From assembly GCA_964016885.1 (NCBI GenBank), contig OZ024743.1, positions 339,922,907 through 339,986,906 of the forward strand: DNA of 64,000 nucleotides. Reading direction: 5' to 3'. Positions 1 through 12,000 of the stretch are shown one piece after another. The notes below the pieces were generated by a model. The model worked only from the letters and a program-made list of their open reading frames with translations, was not told the DNA's origin and searched no databases. The DNA is from Eledone cirrhosa. Lineage: Eukaryota > Mollusca > Cephalopoda > Octopoda > Eledonidae. Numbering within the stretch: position 1 is the first letter of the stretch; every line of letters begins with the position of its first letter. Both the position numbers and the translations under genes were made by a program.

Positions 1-223
1 AAATTTAGGTACTGACTGAATGGTGAGTAGATCTAACTGTACACCTGTAAAGGAACCACCGGAGAAGTTTATGCAGAAAGTGGTATGTTCAAAAGCAGAA
101 AGTTATATCTCGTGTTGCATTTTATTATGACACCAGCATACCCACTTTACTGAGTGGGCTGGGTGTTTATCTTTTTGTGTCTGGTACTTATTTTATTGAT
201 TTCCACACACGCACTCTGGTCTT

Positions 224-369
224 CTACAGTTTCCATCTACCAAATTCCATTCACAAGGTATTGGTCAACCTGAGGCTATAGTAGAAGATACTTGCACAAA
301 ATGCTGTGCAGTGAGACAGGACTGTTAACCATGTGGTTGTGAAACAAACTTCATAACCATGCAGATATA
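224..369 (-). repeat. SINE type C fragment, inverted
   Basis: agtttccatctaccaaattc, ttcacaaggtattggtcaac, ctgaggctatagtagaagat, then accatgtggttgtgaaacaa and cataaccatgca. Type C reads on the other strand as a tRNA-like head with an attaagaagttc-type block, a ctatag body and gtagatggaaact. Confidence 0.6.
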
Positions 370-719
370 TTTGCAGTTTTTTTTTTTTACATAAAATTAT
401 GATAGACTTTTAGATGAATGTAGGCACTTTGAAGTGAACAGTTTTGTATTGTGGAACCTGGGGCAGTTTGGTACCAAAAAGGTTAAAAGATTTTCTGTAT
501 CCTTATTTGTTTATTGAGGTTTGAAAATCTATTTTGTCTTTTACATTGAGTGAAAGAAGGCGGGGACAACTCACTCTCTTCAAGGCCCCTTCCATGACCT
601 AACATTTCGTCGTCCATGGTGGGATGAGCCCCCCCCCCTCCCTGGTAAGCAACATGTAGCCCATCACCTCCCCTCTCTCATTTCACACTGTTACTCCCAT
701 TAATGCCTTCCCACCCCAT

Positions 720-1046
720 GCAAGGACACAGTGACCACCCTAGTGTTGTAATGTAGTGCTAGTGCTACAATAAAATGCACACAGCCCACACTGTAAAGTG
801 GTAGTGATGTTGCCATGATAAATAGCACCCACTACACCTTGTAAGGTGGTAGAACTGGAGTCATAAAATATTCCCTGGACATGCTGTAAAGTGGTTGTCA
901 TTAGGAATAGCAATCAGTCATAGAAACCAAAGCAAAAACGGAGCCAATGAGCAATACATGGTCACCTGAGCAGTCTAGCCTCAGTATATGACAACTCGTC
1001 TAACCCATGCAAGCATGGAAAATAGACATTAAGCAGTGATGATGAC
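720..1046 (+). mobile_element. SINE type B / RTE tail, degraded
   Basis: Contains repeated cacactgtaaagtggtagtg-like units, then tcgtctaacccatgcaagca and tggaaaatagacattaag, ending in gatgatgac. Matches the RTE/SINE 3' tail. Confidence 0.65.
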
Positions 1047-1052
1047 CAAATT

Positions 1053-3130
1053 CAGTTAGGCATAATCTTAAACTTAAAATTTTATTTAGTGATTTTAATT
1101 TTTTTCTCCTCAATATGTTATTGGAACTGTTTAAATATGGACCAATGTGTAACATGGAATGGAAATAAGGAAAAATATGATTCAAATCCCTTCTTACCCC
1201 TAATTATTCACTATACAAAATGTTATTCTATTGTTGTTCAGTAGCTATGGTCAACTCGGTTTGAGCACACTCGTGGCATGGAAGTATTTATGAAATGCTT
1301 AAGAGCAACATAAGTTTGGCCCTTTGGATTTGTAGATTTTCAATTTGTTGGTTTGAGCTGAACTTCAGTGTTCCATCTATTAGCAGAAAAGTTGAAAAAA
1401 TATCTTTCAGTATTTAGTTAGGTCCTGAGTTCAAATCATCAAATTTAACTTTGTCTTTCAAGGATCATTGATCTTTGAATGATGAATAACATATCAGTGT
1501 TATAATTGACTCTTTTTCTTAAAATGTGTGCCTTTATGCATTGCCATTGGTTTATGTCCACTTTGTTAGGCTGGTATTGGTTAGAAAGATTATTTCTAGA
1601 ACTACATGCCCTTTTTGATACCAAATATAGGTGCCCATTATCTGACCTTCATAGACCTACTGATCTGCAAGACATAAGCATTACGATTGCTCAGGCAATG
1701 TCAAGACACAAGACAAATGTGCATACACATACTCTTGGGTCTTGAATAATCGTTCCCCTCCCTCTTACAAATTTTTCAGATTTTGTCTCCTTGCCCACCA
1801 TCCCGGCTTATTAAATATTGCTAATCTATCATGAAAAATTTTATTTTAAGTGGTAGCATTTCTGCAACAATCAATTTTCATTAAACACTAAAAAATATTA
1901 TACATGACAAAAAATAAATTGGATGGGTTGGGGTTTCAATATGTAAACTAATTCTGGTTTTTAAAAAAAAATCAATGGAAACAACCAAGAAAAATTACAT
2001 TGTTATCCAATCACCCACCTTCACACGCAAACGCGCGCACACACACCACATATTCCAACCCACCCCCTATCATTTAGGACCTAATAGTAAATGACATGGT
2101 CCTGCACAACTTCCACCTGAAGAATTTTGTTCAAAAGGCATTAGACAGCTGAAAGTGTTACACAGTGAGATTGAGTCTGAAACCACATGGTTATAAAATG
2201 AACTCCTTAACCACATAGCCATGCCTATACCTATGTAAGAAATCATTTGATTAGCTGCTGAAAGACATTTTAAAAAGTCACTTGTTCTACTCAAATGGAT
2301 CTCTGTTTATAAATATTAACATTTTGGAGTACTTGTTTATTTTTGTTTTGTTTTGTTTAGAAATACTTCTTAATGTTTGTACTTAAAAATGTTAACTGTC
2401 TAACTTTATAAGAAATATGTGTTTAATGACATGATATTTTAGTTATTGACTATCATAGTGAGGAATTGGCTATTTTAACCAATGAAAGTCTGTTGGATCA
2501 CCTGGCTTGTTAGAAAAACAACCAGGTCTTCCTCAAATTACACCTTACTGCCTTTAAAAGATGTGAATATACATTGGGTAATGTATTTGCTCATATATAA
2601 ATAAATAGAATGGAAGAGCTTTGAACATAGGTCTGCTTAATCAGGGTTTTTTGGAATCTAAAGAACTTTAAATGCTTCCATTCAACATATGACAGCATAA
2701 AGATAAAACTGTTAAATTATTGAGGATTTCCTTTGTAGTTGATAATGGATCTAAAATGTTATTTCACTAAACTTTAGTCTGACCTGTGTGATTATCTTAT
2801 TCATGCATGAAAGAAGGTATTTCTTATTGAGCGACAGTATTTAGACATTTACTGGTACTTAACTCCTTCAAATAGTTTTGTTCTTGTCAACTATTAATTT
2901 GGTAGAAATAACTGATTATTTATATTATATATTAGTTTTGTCATAAAGACTAAAGGAAATTTCAGCTCTGTCTGTCTGTGTGATTATTCCCTCAGCCATT
3001 CTTATTGAATGAATGGAGGGAGGTCATCCTAGTTCTTTTGCATACTTAAATGTTTAGAGAAGACAAATATCATATTTTCAGCATGGCTTCATTCATGGAG
3101 TCCTGGTTTAAAAACCAGACACTGTATTCC
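1053..3130. other. No gene recognised
   Basis: AT-rich sequence upstream of the TRIM gene. Apart from the type C SINE fragment at 2080-2240 I see only short chance ORFs. Confidence 0.6.
2080..2240 (-). repeat. SINE type C fragment, inverted
   Basis: gtgttacacagtgagattga, aaaccacatggttataaaat, ccttaaccacatagccatgc: the reversed head of type C, diverged. Confidence 0.5.
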
Positions 3131-3132
3131 TA

Positions 3133-3233
3133 ATGAGTTTCTCTCTCTCTCATTGTCTAACTCTCTCTCTCTCTCTGCCTGCCTCTCTCTCATTGTCTAA
3201 CTCTCTCTCTCATTGTCTGTCTCATTTGATGCA
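3133..3233. repeat. (CT)n-rich microsatellite
   Basis: Runs of ctctctctctc interspersed with cattgtctaa, which itself recurs three times at irregular spacing. Confidence 0.85.
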
Positions 3234-3529
3234 TTTTTGCTACATGTGACATTGTACCAGACATGGACTCAGCATTTGGGTCATATTCTGAATCATAACT
3301 TATTAGGAGTTGGTGATTAGATTTTGACAGTGTACCTTGCATGTGATAGCTTTGCAAATGATTTTATTTTTGTCAAAGCTTCAATTTAGCTTTGGCTCCA
3401 AATCATGTAAATGAAATTTACGGCTCACACATATACAGTTTTAACTGGCCTTCTATTAGATTGTATCTTGTATCTCATAGGTTTCTCAAGTGTTTTAATA
3501 TAGGTGCTGTAGTCCTATCTTAGAAAACA

Positions 3530-3645
3530 ATGTGAAATAAAGTGTCTCACTCAAATATACAATGCACAGCCCAGTCCAGTGATTGAACACACAATCATGA
3601 GCCCAACACCCTAACCACTAGGCCAAGTGCCTTCACATTGACTAT
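3530..3645 (-). repeat. SINE type B head, inverted
   Basis: The reverse strand reads cacttggcctagtggttagg (A-box-like) and attgtgtgttcaatcact (B-box-like) followed by gagtgagacactttatttca. Confidence 0.6.
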
Positions 3646-3771
3646 TGTTTCAATTACAACTTAGAGTATCTTTTAGAAGTGAATTAATATCTGATGTTGT
3701 TTGTCTACATCTGTTGATGGGGCTTAACTGTGAGTATGATGAATGCAGTAATTAGGAAGGAGTATGTAATA

Positions 3772-4442
3772 ATCAGTGACAGAATTAGGACAAATGAGGC
3801 TCTGTGCTAGTTAAGTTATGAAGCCCCTTATATTTGAAAAATTCATTGTAAAAAATTTTTTGGCAGGAAGACTCCCCCCCCCCCCATCTCACCAACAGGG
3901 GCCCTGTGCTTAAGCGCAGCTAAGCACAATGGTAAATCTAACACAAGTAATGTACCTGATACTCAATGAGAGTATCTGAACTTTCCACATTTTTTGTCTC
4001 TCTATTTGTCTAGTACAATACTGTGTTTCTAGTTCTGTCCAGATATTTCATATTCTGCAGCTTGTCAGTGCTGACATGTTTATATATATAAAGTGTGTGT
4101 GTGAGAGTTACATCACTATTTATATTGCATTCTTCTTTTCTAATAATCTACCTTGTTGTTTACACTTAAATAGTCACTGAGTGAATTATTTTTGTTAATA
4201 CCAACTCGGTCAATTACCATATCTTGATTATAGAAATAAATCCTTTTTGCTTTTCAAGTACCATAATGTCATTTATTCATCATTTTGTATTTGTTTTTCC
4301 ATGCGAGCATGGGTTGGATAGTTGCAGCACTACATTCAGTCCAAAAAATTCCTGCCAAAATTTTTCTTTTACTGAGCCCAAGTAGAAGGCCTCATAACTT
4401 AACCAGTACAGTGCCTCATTTATCCTAAATCCGGCACTGATC
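3772..4442. repeat. Inverted pair of about 95-bp repeats
   Basis: Left arm 3772-3868 (atcagtgacagaattaggac ... ttttttggcaggaa) and right arm 4351-4442 (cctgccaaaatttttc ... ggcactgatc) are diverged reverse complements separated by about 480 bp. The spacer contains a (C)12 tract and a (TA/GT) tract. Confidence 0.65.
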
Positions 4443-4449
4443 ATATTAT

Positions 4450-6027
4450 CTCTCTTTCGTGTATTTGCTGGAATCTTGTATATGTAAATTCAGAATGACT
4501 TTGTAAAAAAAAAAAAAATACTTAAGATTATGTTGGATAATGATTAAAGGAAATATGAAAGAAAATTATTATGGAATTTATTCAAATGAATTTAAATGAA
4601 ATTATTGATTGGAGATTGCCATCTACTTAAAACGAAAGAATGCCAAGAATGATACTTGAATTAAAATTATTAATTTTGATGATGATGATGATGCCTTAGT
4701 CAGTCATATATATTTTACTAAATGCTAGCTTGCCTTACTGAAGTATCAGGTATTTGTGAGGGTGCTTGGTAATGACATGAATATCTTGGTTTGCCTTAAA
4801 ACCTTTTAGAAGGCAACACTGGCATTCCCTGTTGTAGTGTTTAATTGGATGTCTACATCTTCCCTGTTTTTTTTTTTGTTTTTTTTTGTGTGACCCTTAT
4901 TGATTTGTTCCTTTTGCAAATCATAACAATTAAGTAATGCCTGCCTTGATGTTCACTTCACTAGATAAATAAGATTCTCTATGATAATAATGGAGTAACT
5001 AAATACATTAAATGTTTTTCTCATAAACTTTTAAAAATTGTAATGGTGTGTGTGTGTGTGTGTGTGCATGTGTGATCACATAGTTATGCATACAAATAAA
5101 CACAATTTATATTTTAAAAAAAGAAACGGGCAGAAGACATGCACACTCAATCACACTCCACAACAAAAGGCGCTGGACTTTCCCTCTAATAGTTTTTGAT
5201 GTCTAATTACCTAAAACTGTGCCTGGTTCTATGATACAAATCTATTTATTTTTAAAGTGTTTATAGTCATCTAAAAACTTTCCATCATAAATTGATGTAA
5301 GAAAAAAAACCTTTAATAATGAAAAAGTTATATTACTAAATCTCTCACAAATTCTTGACTATTTTCAAAGTTATTTAAAAATCATTGGCAGTGTCTTTCA
5401 TTAGAAATATGATAATGAAAGGGTTAAACATAAATTTGATATAAATAGTTTGTTACTCTATGCTATACTTAATTTTGTTTGCCGACAAGGAACTATAAAA
5501 ACAGTCAGTACTTATTTTACTTTTGGTAACTACAAGCATTATTAGTATTTTTATTTTTGTACTATTTATATTGAATGAGTAACTGGTTTTCTGACTAGTA
5601 ATTGTCTTTTGTTCTTTAGCAGCTGATTGTACTTCTTATCCGAACAGCAATAGCTGTGATTACATGTAGATAATACTGGAACACTTACTATATATCTAAT
5701 ACTTACATCACTTACTATATATCTAAACTGTCCTATAAGCTGTCCAACTATAATTTTATGGTGGTAGTAATTTGACTAAAGACAGGAATGTTTGAAGTGA
5801 AAGGCTTCTATATTGATTTGTTATCTGGAAAGAAGAGTTGGATAACTAGCTTTGTGTATATGTCTCTCTCATAGTGAAAATATAACTCCCAACAAACGAT
5901 AGTTTTCTTCCTTATTTTAGTTTCTCTGCATGTCTTCACCCCATACAAAGTTTGAGCTGATAAAATATATATATATTTCGTGTGATTTTAATTTTGAAAG
6001 TGAAACATCTTTAAAAGCTTCTTCAGT
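4450..6027. other. Upstream of TRIM exon 1; no gene recognised
   Basis: Contains a (GT)n tract near 5047 and the family 2 repeat. A TATA-like aaaatatatatata run at 5959-5976 lies about 55 nt before the putative start codon; with no cap-site evidence I do not call a promoter. Confidence 0.5.
5195..5427 (+). repeat. Interspersed repeat family 2 (MITE-like), copy 1
   Basis: A roughly 230-bp segment with the blocks aaagttatattactaaatc, ttcaaagttatttaaaaatc and tctttcattagaaatatgat, ending aatgaaagggttaa. Similar sequence occurs inverted at 6558-6800 and 22270-22380 and around the nested MITE at 27.5-27.9 kb. Left end uncertain. Confidence 0.55.
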
Positions 6028-6097
6028 ATGAGTTCTTCACCCTCTGTAGATGTAGGGGCTTTAAAACCAAGATATACTCAAACATTTCAGCCAACTG
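6028..6097 (+). CDS. TRIM gene exon 1 (putative start exon)
   Basis: An ATG at 6028 opens 23 codons plus one base ([20 protein letters not shown], then QPT) ending at a perfect GTAAGT donor at 6098. The bases before the ATG (cttcttcag|t) could themselves be a splice acceptor, so the true first exon may be further upstream and untranslated. Joining in phase 1 to exon 2 and then to the RING exon gives a continuous reading frame, which is the main support. If this exon is wrong, translation could begin at the ATG at 14926 just before the RING. Confidence 0.6.
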
Positions 6098-9000
6098 GTA
6101 AGTAACCGAATTTATTGCATACTAGAATAAAAAGTCATTAAAAAAATGAGGCCTTTTTTACAAATCATTAAACTTTATTATAAATAATGTCTAGGTAAAT
6201 CAGAGATTTAATGAGCTTAGTTATAGATTTAATTGTTTAACCCTAGATCATCCCTAATCAAAAATAACTATAATCTGACATTCCAACTATGACTTACTGT
6301 GTGTAAGACTGCATTCTCCAGAATGGCTCCAGCCTTTTTGATGACTGGATGTGATTTGAAGTAGTATTAGCTATTTCTAGCAGGTTGAACATCTTTAACT
6401 TATGAATAACATGGTGTGAAGCAGATGTGATGGTTTTTTTTTTTTTCCTAGGTTTCATTCTATTACAGCTATCACTTTCAGAATATTTGGCTCCTATTCT
6501 TCCATAGTGAACTAGATAAACCAAAGACTTGCAGAATGTTCTGTCCTGAAGAATGGTTTAATCCCTTCATTTCCACATTTCTTATGAAACACATTCTCTG
6601 ATTTTCAAATCTTGAAAAAAAAATTCAAGAATTTAGATGGATTTAGTAATATAACTTTCTCATTATTTCTCTGGTGTTTGAAACATAAATCAACAAAATT
6701 ATGTTGGGAAAGTTTAAAATAAATACATACATTATAAAATGAACACGTTTGTATCATTAAAGTAGGGGCAGATCCAGACAGTTTGGTATAATGTAGGTTT
6801 TTTTTTAAATTCTTCAAATGTGACAGTCTTACTTAGTCATTTCATTTTTACTTTATGTATTAAATATACTGTGAGGCTAGGGAGCTGGAAGTGCAGGGGA
6901 GTTCGTGCTGAAAGTGAGGGGGCCAGTGACATCCCATCAGAAGTGGGTGTGGGCCAGGTCTCTCTCTCTTAGTCCATGAGGAGCAGCAGAGCATGGACGT
7001 CTTGTGATGACTGGAGCGAATGAGTGTGTGAGTTTTGCTATGTCCTCTTGTCAGACATGAAACGGGTGAATATTACGCAGGGAGATTCAGTCCAGGCATG
7101 AGGGGAGATGCAAAAGTAGGTCCCTTCACTTCTTACGACATACTTTAATTGAATATTTTGTAAAAATAAAAATTAACAAAAAGCTGCTAGACGAAGTGTG
7201 ATCTTGTTGATCAAATCTTTTTTTTATAAAACTTGTGAACTTTTTTTTTATTTGATTTTTAAAAGGGCCAGGCTGCGTTAATGTCTGGTGAAATACCTTA
7301 CAGTATTCTGGTTCTTTGTACTCCGAGTTCAAATCCCAAAGAGGTTGACTTAACTTTTCATCCTTCTGGGATCAATAAAGTAACAATCTATAGCCATGGA
7401 CTTGTAGTTATTACAGACTCAGATAGGTTGCCATGTATTAGATCCTGCATTCTGAGTTCTAGGTTCAAATCCCACTTTAACATATTTGGGTGGTAGACTT
7501 AATCCACTGTACAATTTAACACCACCACTTGATTTCTGGATGCTTTTAATGAAGTCCACGGTTGCAAGTATACAGTTCATGACTCTAGATATCTTTAATC
7601 TTTCTCCTTACTAAATGATAAAAAATAGTTTCCTGTCAAACAAAGGTCGGGGGGGGGGGGGGACTTTTCAGTTGTCAAAGACATACCCCCCCCCCAGTGC
7701 TGGTGCCATAAGATACTCAGTGTAAAGTGGTTGGTGGTAGGAAGAGCATCTACTTGCAGAAACCATGCCAAAACCAGAACATAAGTGAGGAGAGTACTCC
7801 AGTTAAGACTTGGTCTGTGATGACCCATATATATGCTTCAGCTTTCTATGCAAATGAGGCTAATCAGCCCACCTACACAGGCAAAAATACTATATATTCT
7901 CGATGAGAGCCATTAGCTTGAAATGCCTATTGACAGTTATCTTTTGCTGCTTCTGCTAGATGGTGTTGGCCATCAGCTTTTATTCATAGCTGGGCTTTCA
8001 AAATGTTGATTTATTAAACATACCATATACCGTCTCACCCATGCTAGCGTGGAAGATAGACGTTAAATGTTGATGATGATGGGTTATCAGGATAAAAAAG
8101 AATATTTGGTTGATATGTTTACATGCAGTCTAAATTGTGAGGTGAATTGAATGCATGTGTGCAGGGATGTGGTTTGGGAAAGTGTATCACCTTGATGCCT
8201 GGCAGGTTTACTAACTGGCTACCATGGCCTGGTTGTGGTAGTACCATTATGACTAGCAACTACCACAGCCAGACATCAACTGTCAAGTGTCTCAAAAACC
8301 AGCAGACTGAGGGTGAGTGGGGCTACTGAAAATGGGAGCTTGGCTTAAATACCCTAGGTTTCCTAATAATTTCCAGTGATGACATTATAGCTATTTTAAC
8401 CCGTGTTTTGTACATCTGTCATAATTTTGCTATTCAAGCTCTTTGAGAAATCATGGGAGTATTGTTAAGGGGTGTATGCTTGTTTCGTAGACCTCAAAAA
8501 GGCATATGAATATATTCCACGAGACCTATTGTGAAGGATTCTTCAGGTTTATTGGATTGAGGGACAGCTTGTTGCCTTGATGTTTCTATATTGATGCCCT
8601 AGTATTTGTATTTGGATAAATGGTGCTAAATCAAAACCATTCAATGGAGGTGCAGACTTTTCAAGGGTGTGTGTTCATAATTTTCATGGACAAGATTGAC
8701 ATGTGCAGCTGGGTTGGAAGTGGTATCAAGACTGGTAGGTGTAAGATCAGTCAGCTGGAATTTGCAGATGACATGGTACTACTTAACTTGTCAGAAGGTG
8801 ATCTCCAGCATGCATTTGATAGGTTTGCTACCAAGTGCTGCATGGCAAGAATGAAAATCAGTGCTGTGAAAACTGAGACACTTGCCCTCTCAAGAAAGCC
8901 TGCACAATGCATTCTACATATGAATGGAGTTCCAGTGAAGCAGATGGAGGAATTCAAGTACTTTGGGGTTGTGTTCATGAGTGATGGAGGGCACGAGATT

Positions 9001-12000
9001 GAATTAAGTGCAAGAATTGCAGGAGCTGGTGCAGTAATGCACCAGTTTCAGCATTTGGTCTTCAGAAGTGAGGTAGGTATAAAAGCCAAACTTGCCATCA
9101 TCAATTCAGTTTCCATGCCAACCCTTGACGATGGTCATGAATCTTGGGTAATAACTGAAAGAATATGTTTGTAAATTATCAGAATATGTGAGTGAAGAAG
9201 GCATGCACACATACACACTCAGAGTAAAATAAAAATACCTGAGGGAATCACTCTGCATAAAGTGTATGCATACAGATTGTCTTACTGTCTGAATGTGGCA
9301 AGATTGAGAAAAAAAAACTCCAATCAGCCAAGACTATACTTTCAATTTCTAGATTGAAATTCCCTTAATGAAAAGCAAAAAAGAACCTTATCTGATCCAA
9401 GATTTTCACAATGATTTAATACAATGCAGTGGGAGTGGATCTTGTCTACAAGTCAACTTGGTGAAAGCAGCAGACATGTTTCAATCTTATTAAGTCTCCT
9501 CAGTGAGCATATTCACTTTTCAAATTAGCTTAACTTAGATTGCCTGATAAATATGAAAAGGGAATGTATTGATTTAGTTATTTATTCATTTGTGTGTGAG
9601 GGTGAATAGTTATAGGTGAACAATGAAAGACATTTGATACTATTAAGGTTTAAAAAAACAAAACATATACTTTTTACAATTTAGTTAGGGAAGGAGGAAA
9701 CTTGCACATATTCTTTTTACTTTCTCTCAAACAAGTGAAAGTGATATCCAGTCTAAATATTTGTGGGATAGTGTATGCAGGAAAAATATAAGTGACAAGA
9801 AAACTAGGTGTCTGGTCCAAATGTTTGCATCAGTGAACTTTGCTAAAACACCCTGACACAAGTTCTCAAACTGACAACCCAACAATTATTAGTAGAATTT
9901 CTTACCCTTTTCCCATCTTTAATACTGGTTTTCAATTTGGAAGCAGCTCCAGCAAGTTTGAGGGGGAGAGGCAAATCAGTTATATCAGCCCCTGTAAAGC
10001 CAGATCAAATACCACACAGATTTTATGTGATGTGCTAATAATTTTGCAATCCACTCCATCTTTAATAATGAGTAATAGAATCATATAACCTATATTTTAA
10101 TAGAATTGTGAATATAATATAAACCATCTTCATTTTATTAAACATAGCAGTTCTGTTTGTTTTAAAGTGGACATATTTTATATAAGGACCTTTTTGTTAA
10201 ACTGCTGTATCAGACATCAACTTAATGAAAAAGTTAGGTTATATTAAATTCCTTCAAATTCTTCATTTTTCAAAATAAATTGAAACTTATTAATGTAGTG
10301 GATTTTTTTTTTTAACAAAAGGATTATTAATGTTCAATTCATGGCATCAAAATTTATGCTATTGTTTATTTTCAAGTTTTTCACATGAACTGGAGGATTT
10401 CTAAAAAATCATTTTAATACAAGTGGCTTGGGTTTTATTTCAGAACCATCTTCAAAAATCGATTCCCTTAAATGGTTCAATAAAAAAAGATGTGAGTAAC
10501 TCCTTTTTTTAATCTTTTTTACTTTCTTTTTATTTTAATATTTTATAACCATTTACCAAGTTTGTTTGAACATGTATCAAATTATTCAAATCACGGAAGG
10601 AATTAATTTGTATTTGGTTTAGAATTAGTGTATTGTCTCCTTGCATGTCATAAGAGGCATCTAAAAGAGTTGGCATTAGGAAGGGTAACCAATTGTAAAA
10701 CATTGCCTCAAAAAAAGCCCCTTTGACGAGTTTTAATCTGTCATGGGGTCTACAAGACTAACTCCTGCTCTAGCAAGGAATATTGCCTTAAAATGCTTGT
10801 TTTTTTAAAGGAGTTAAAGAAAGCAATGACAAAATAGTTGCTTTGAATGGGATATAGTTTAGGTTTGTAACAAGACATTGACCGCAGCTGTTAAATAGAC
10901 ATTCTTGAATACAGCAAACTCTCCTTTGCATTTGTTGATCAATAGATATCTTATAAGGTTCCATGCTTTGTGTCTTTGAGAAACAAAACGAAAATTAAAT
11001 GCAGTGTTATACTCAGTTCATGTACCAAAAAGTTGAAAGTAGGTTTTAAATTGTTGGTGAGATCAGTCTAGAATTTACTACTGTATTGGCAGTTATTACC
11101 GTACAACAATATACTTTACAGTATTTGTTCAGACTCTCTGGACTCCATGTTCAATTCCCTCTAGGATCAAATTTTTCTATTTTTTGGGGGTGGTCAATAA
11201 AATAAAAGTATCAGCCCAAAGCAATGGATTAGCAGAATTGTTAGAGCATTGGATGAGATGCCTTGTAGTATTTGTTCTGGCTGTTTGCATTCTGAATTCA
11301 AATCTTGCTATGGGGTACTTGGGTGGTTGACTCAATCATTTACCTGATTTACCACCACTGCCTAGCCTTTGGGTGCTTTTTGAAAAGTCCACACTGTTAC
11401 AAGCATTCAGACCAGCTTTTTAGTTTGAAGATAACTTTCTCCTTCTCTGGAGGCCCTGAAAAGAGCCATGGGCACTGTCCTTCCTTCTCATACTAAAATG
11501 TAAAAAAAAAAAGAAGAAAAAAAATTTCTCATTTTCATCCTTGTCTTTGATGCAATCATATAAACATTTTGTATGAAATATCCCCAAAGAACTATTGTAT
11601 GCTGATATTTGGTTAATTGCAAGATTGGAAGGACTATGGTTTAAAACTGAGTAAATTTTAATAAAAGGACTAAATGGTATGAGAGACAAAGGTGAGTGTT
11701 AAGTAGTGAAGGACACTTTTAGGAGTAACTAAAAAGTAACTTTGTTTTGACTAACAAGTAGGCAGGAAATTAAGATTCCTGCTAGATTGATATGAAACAA
11801 GAACTTTAAGTGCTTCTTTCAGATGCACTCAAGTATTTAATAGCAGGCATAATGAACTGAAAACTATGAACTGCTTTAAAAATCAAAAACAAAAATAAAA
11901 ACAAACAAAACAAACGCACTCCAAACTGAAATAACAGCTGTCAAATTTCCCTCAAATCTCAAGATACTGTCTTGAAAAAAAAACAAACAAAAAAAAAAAA

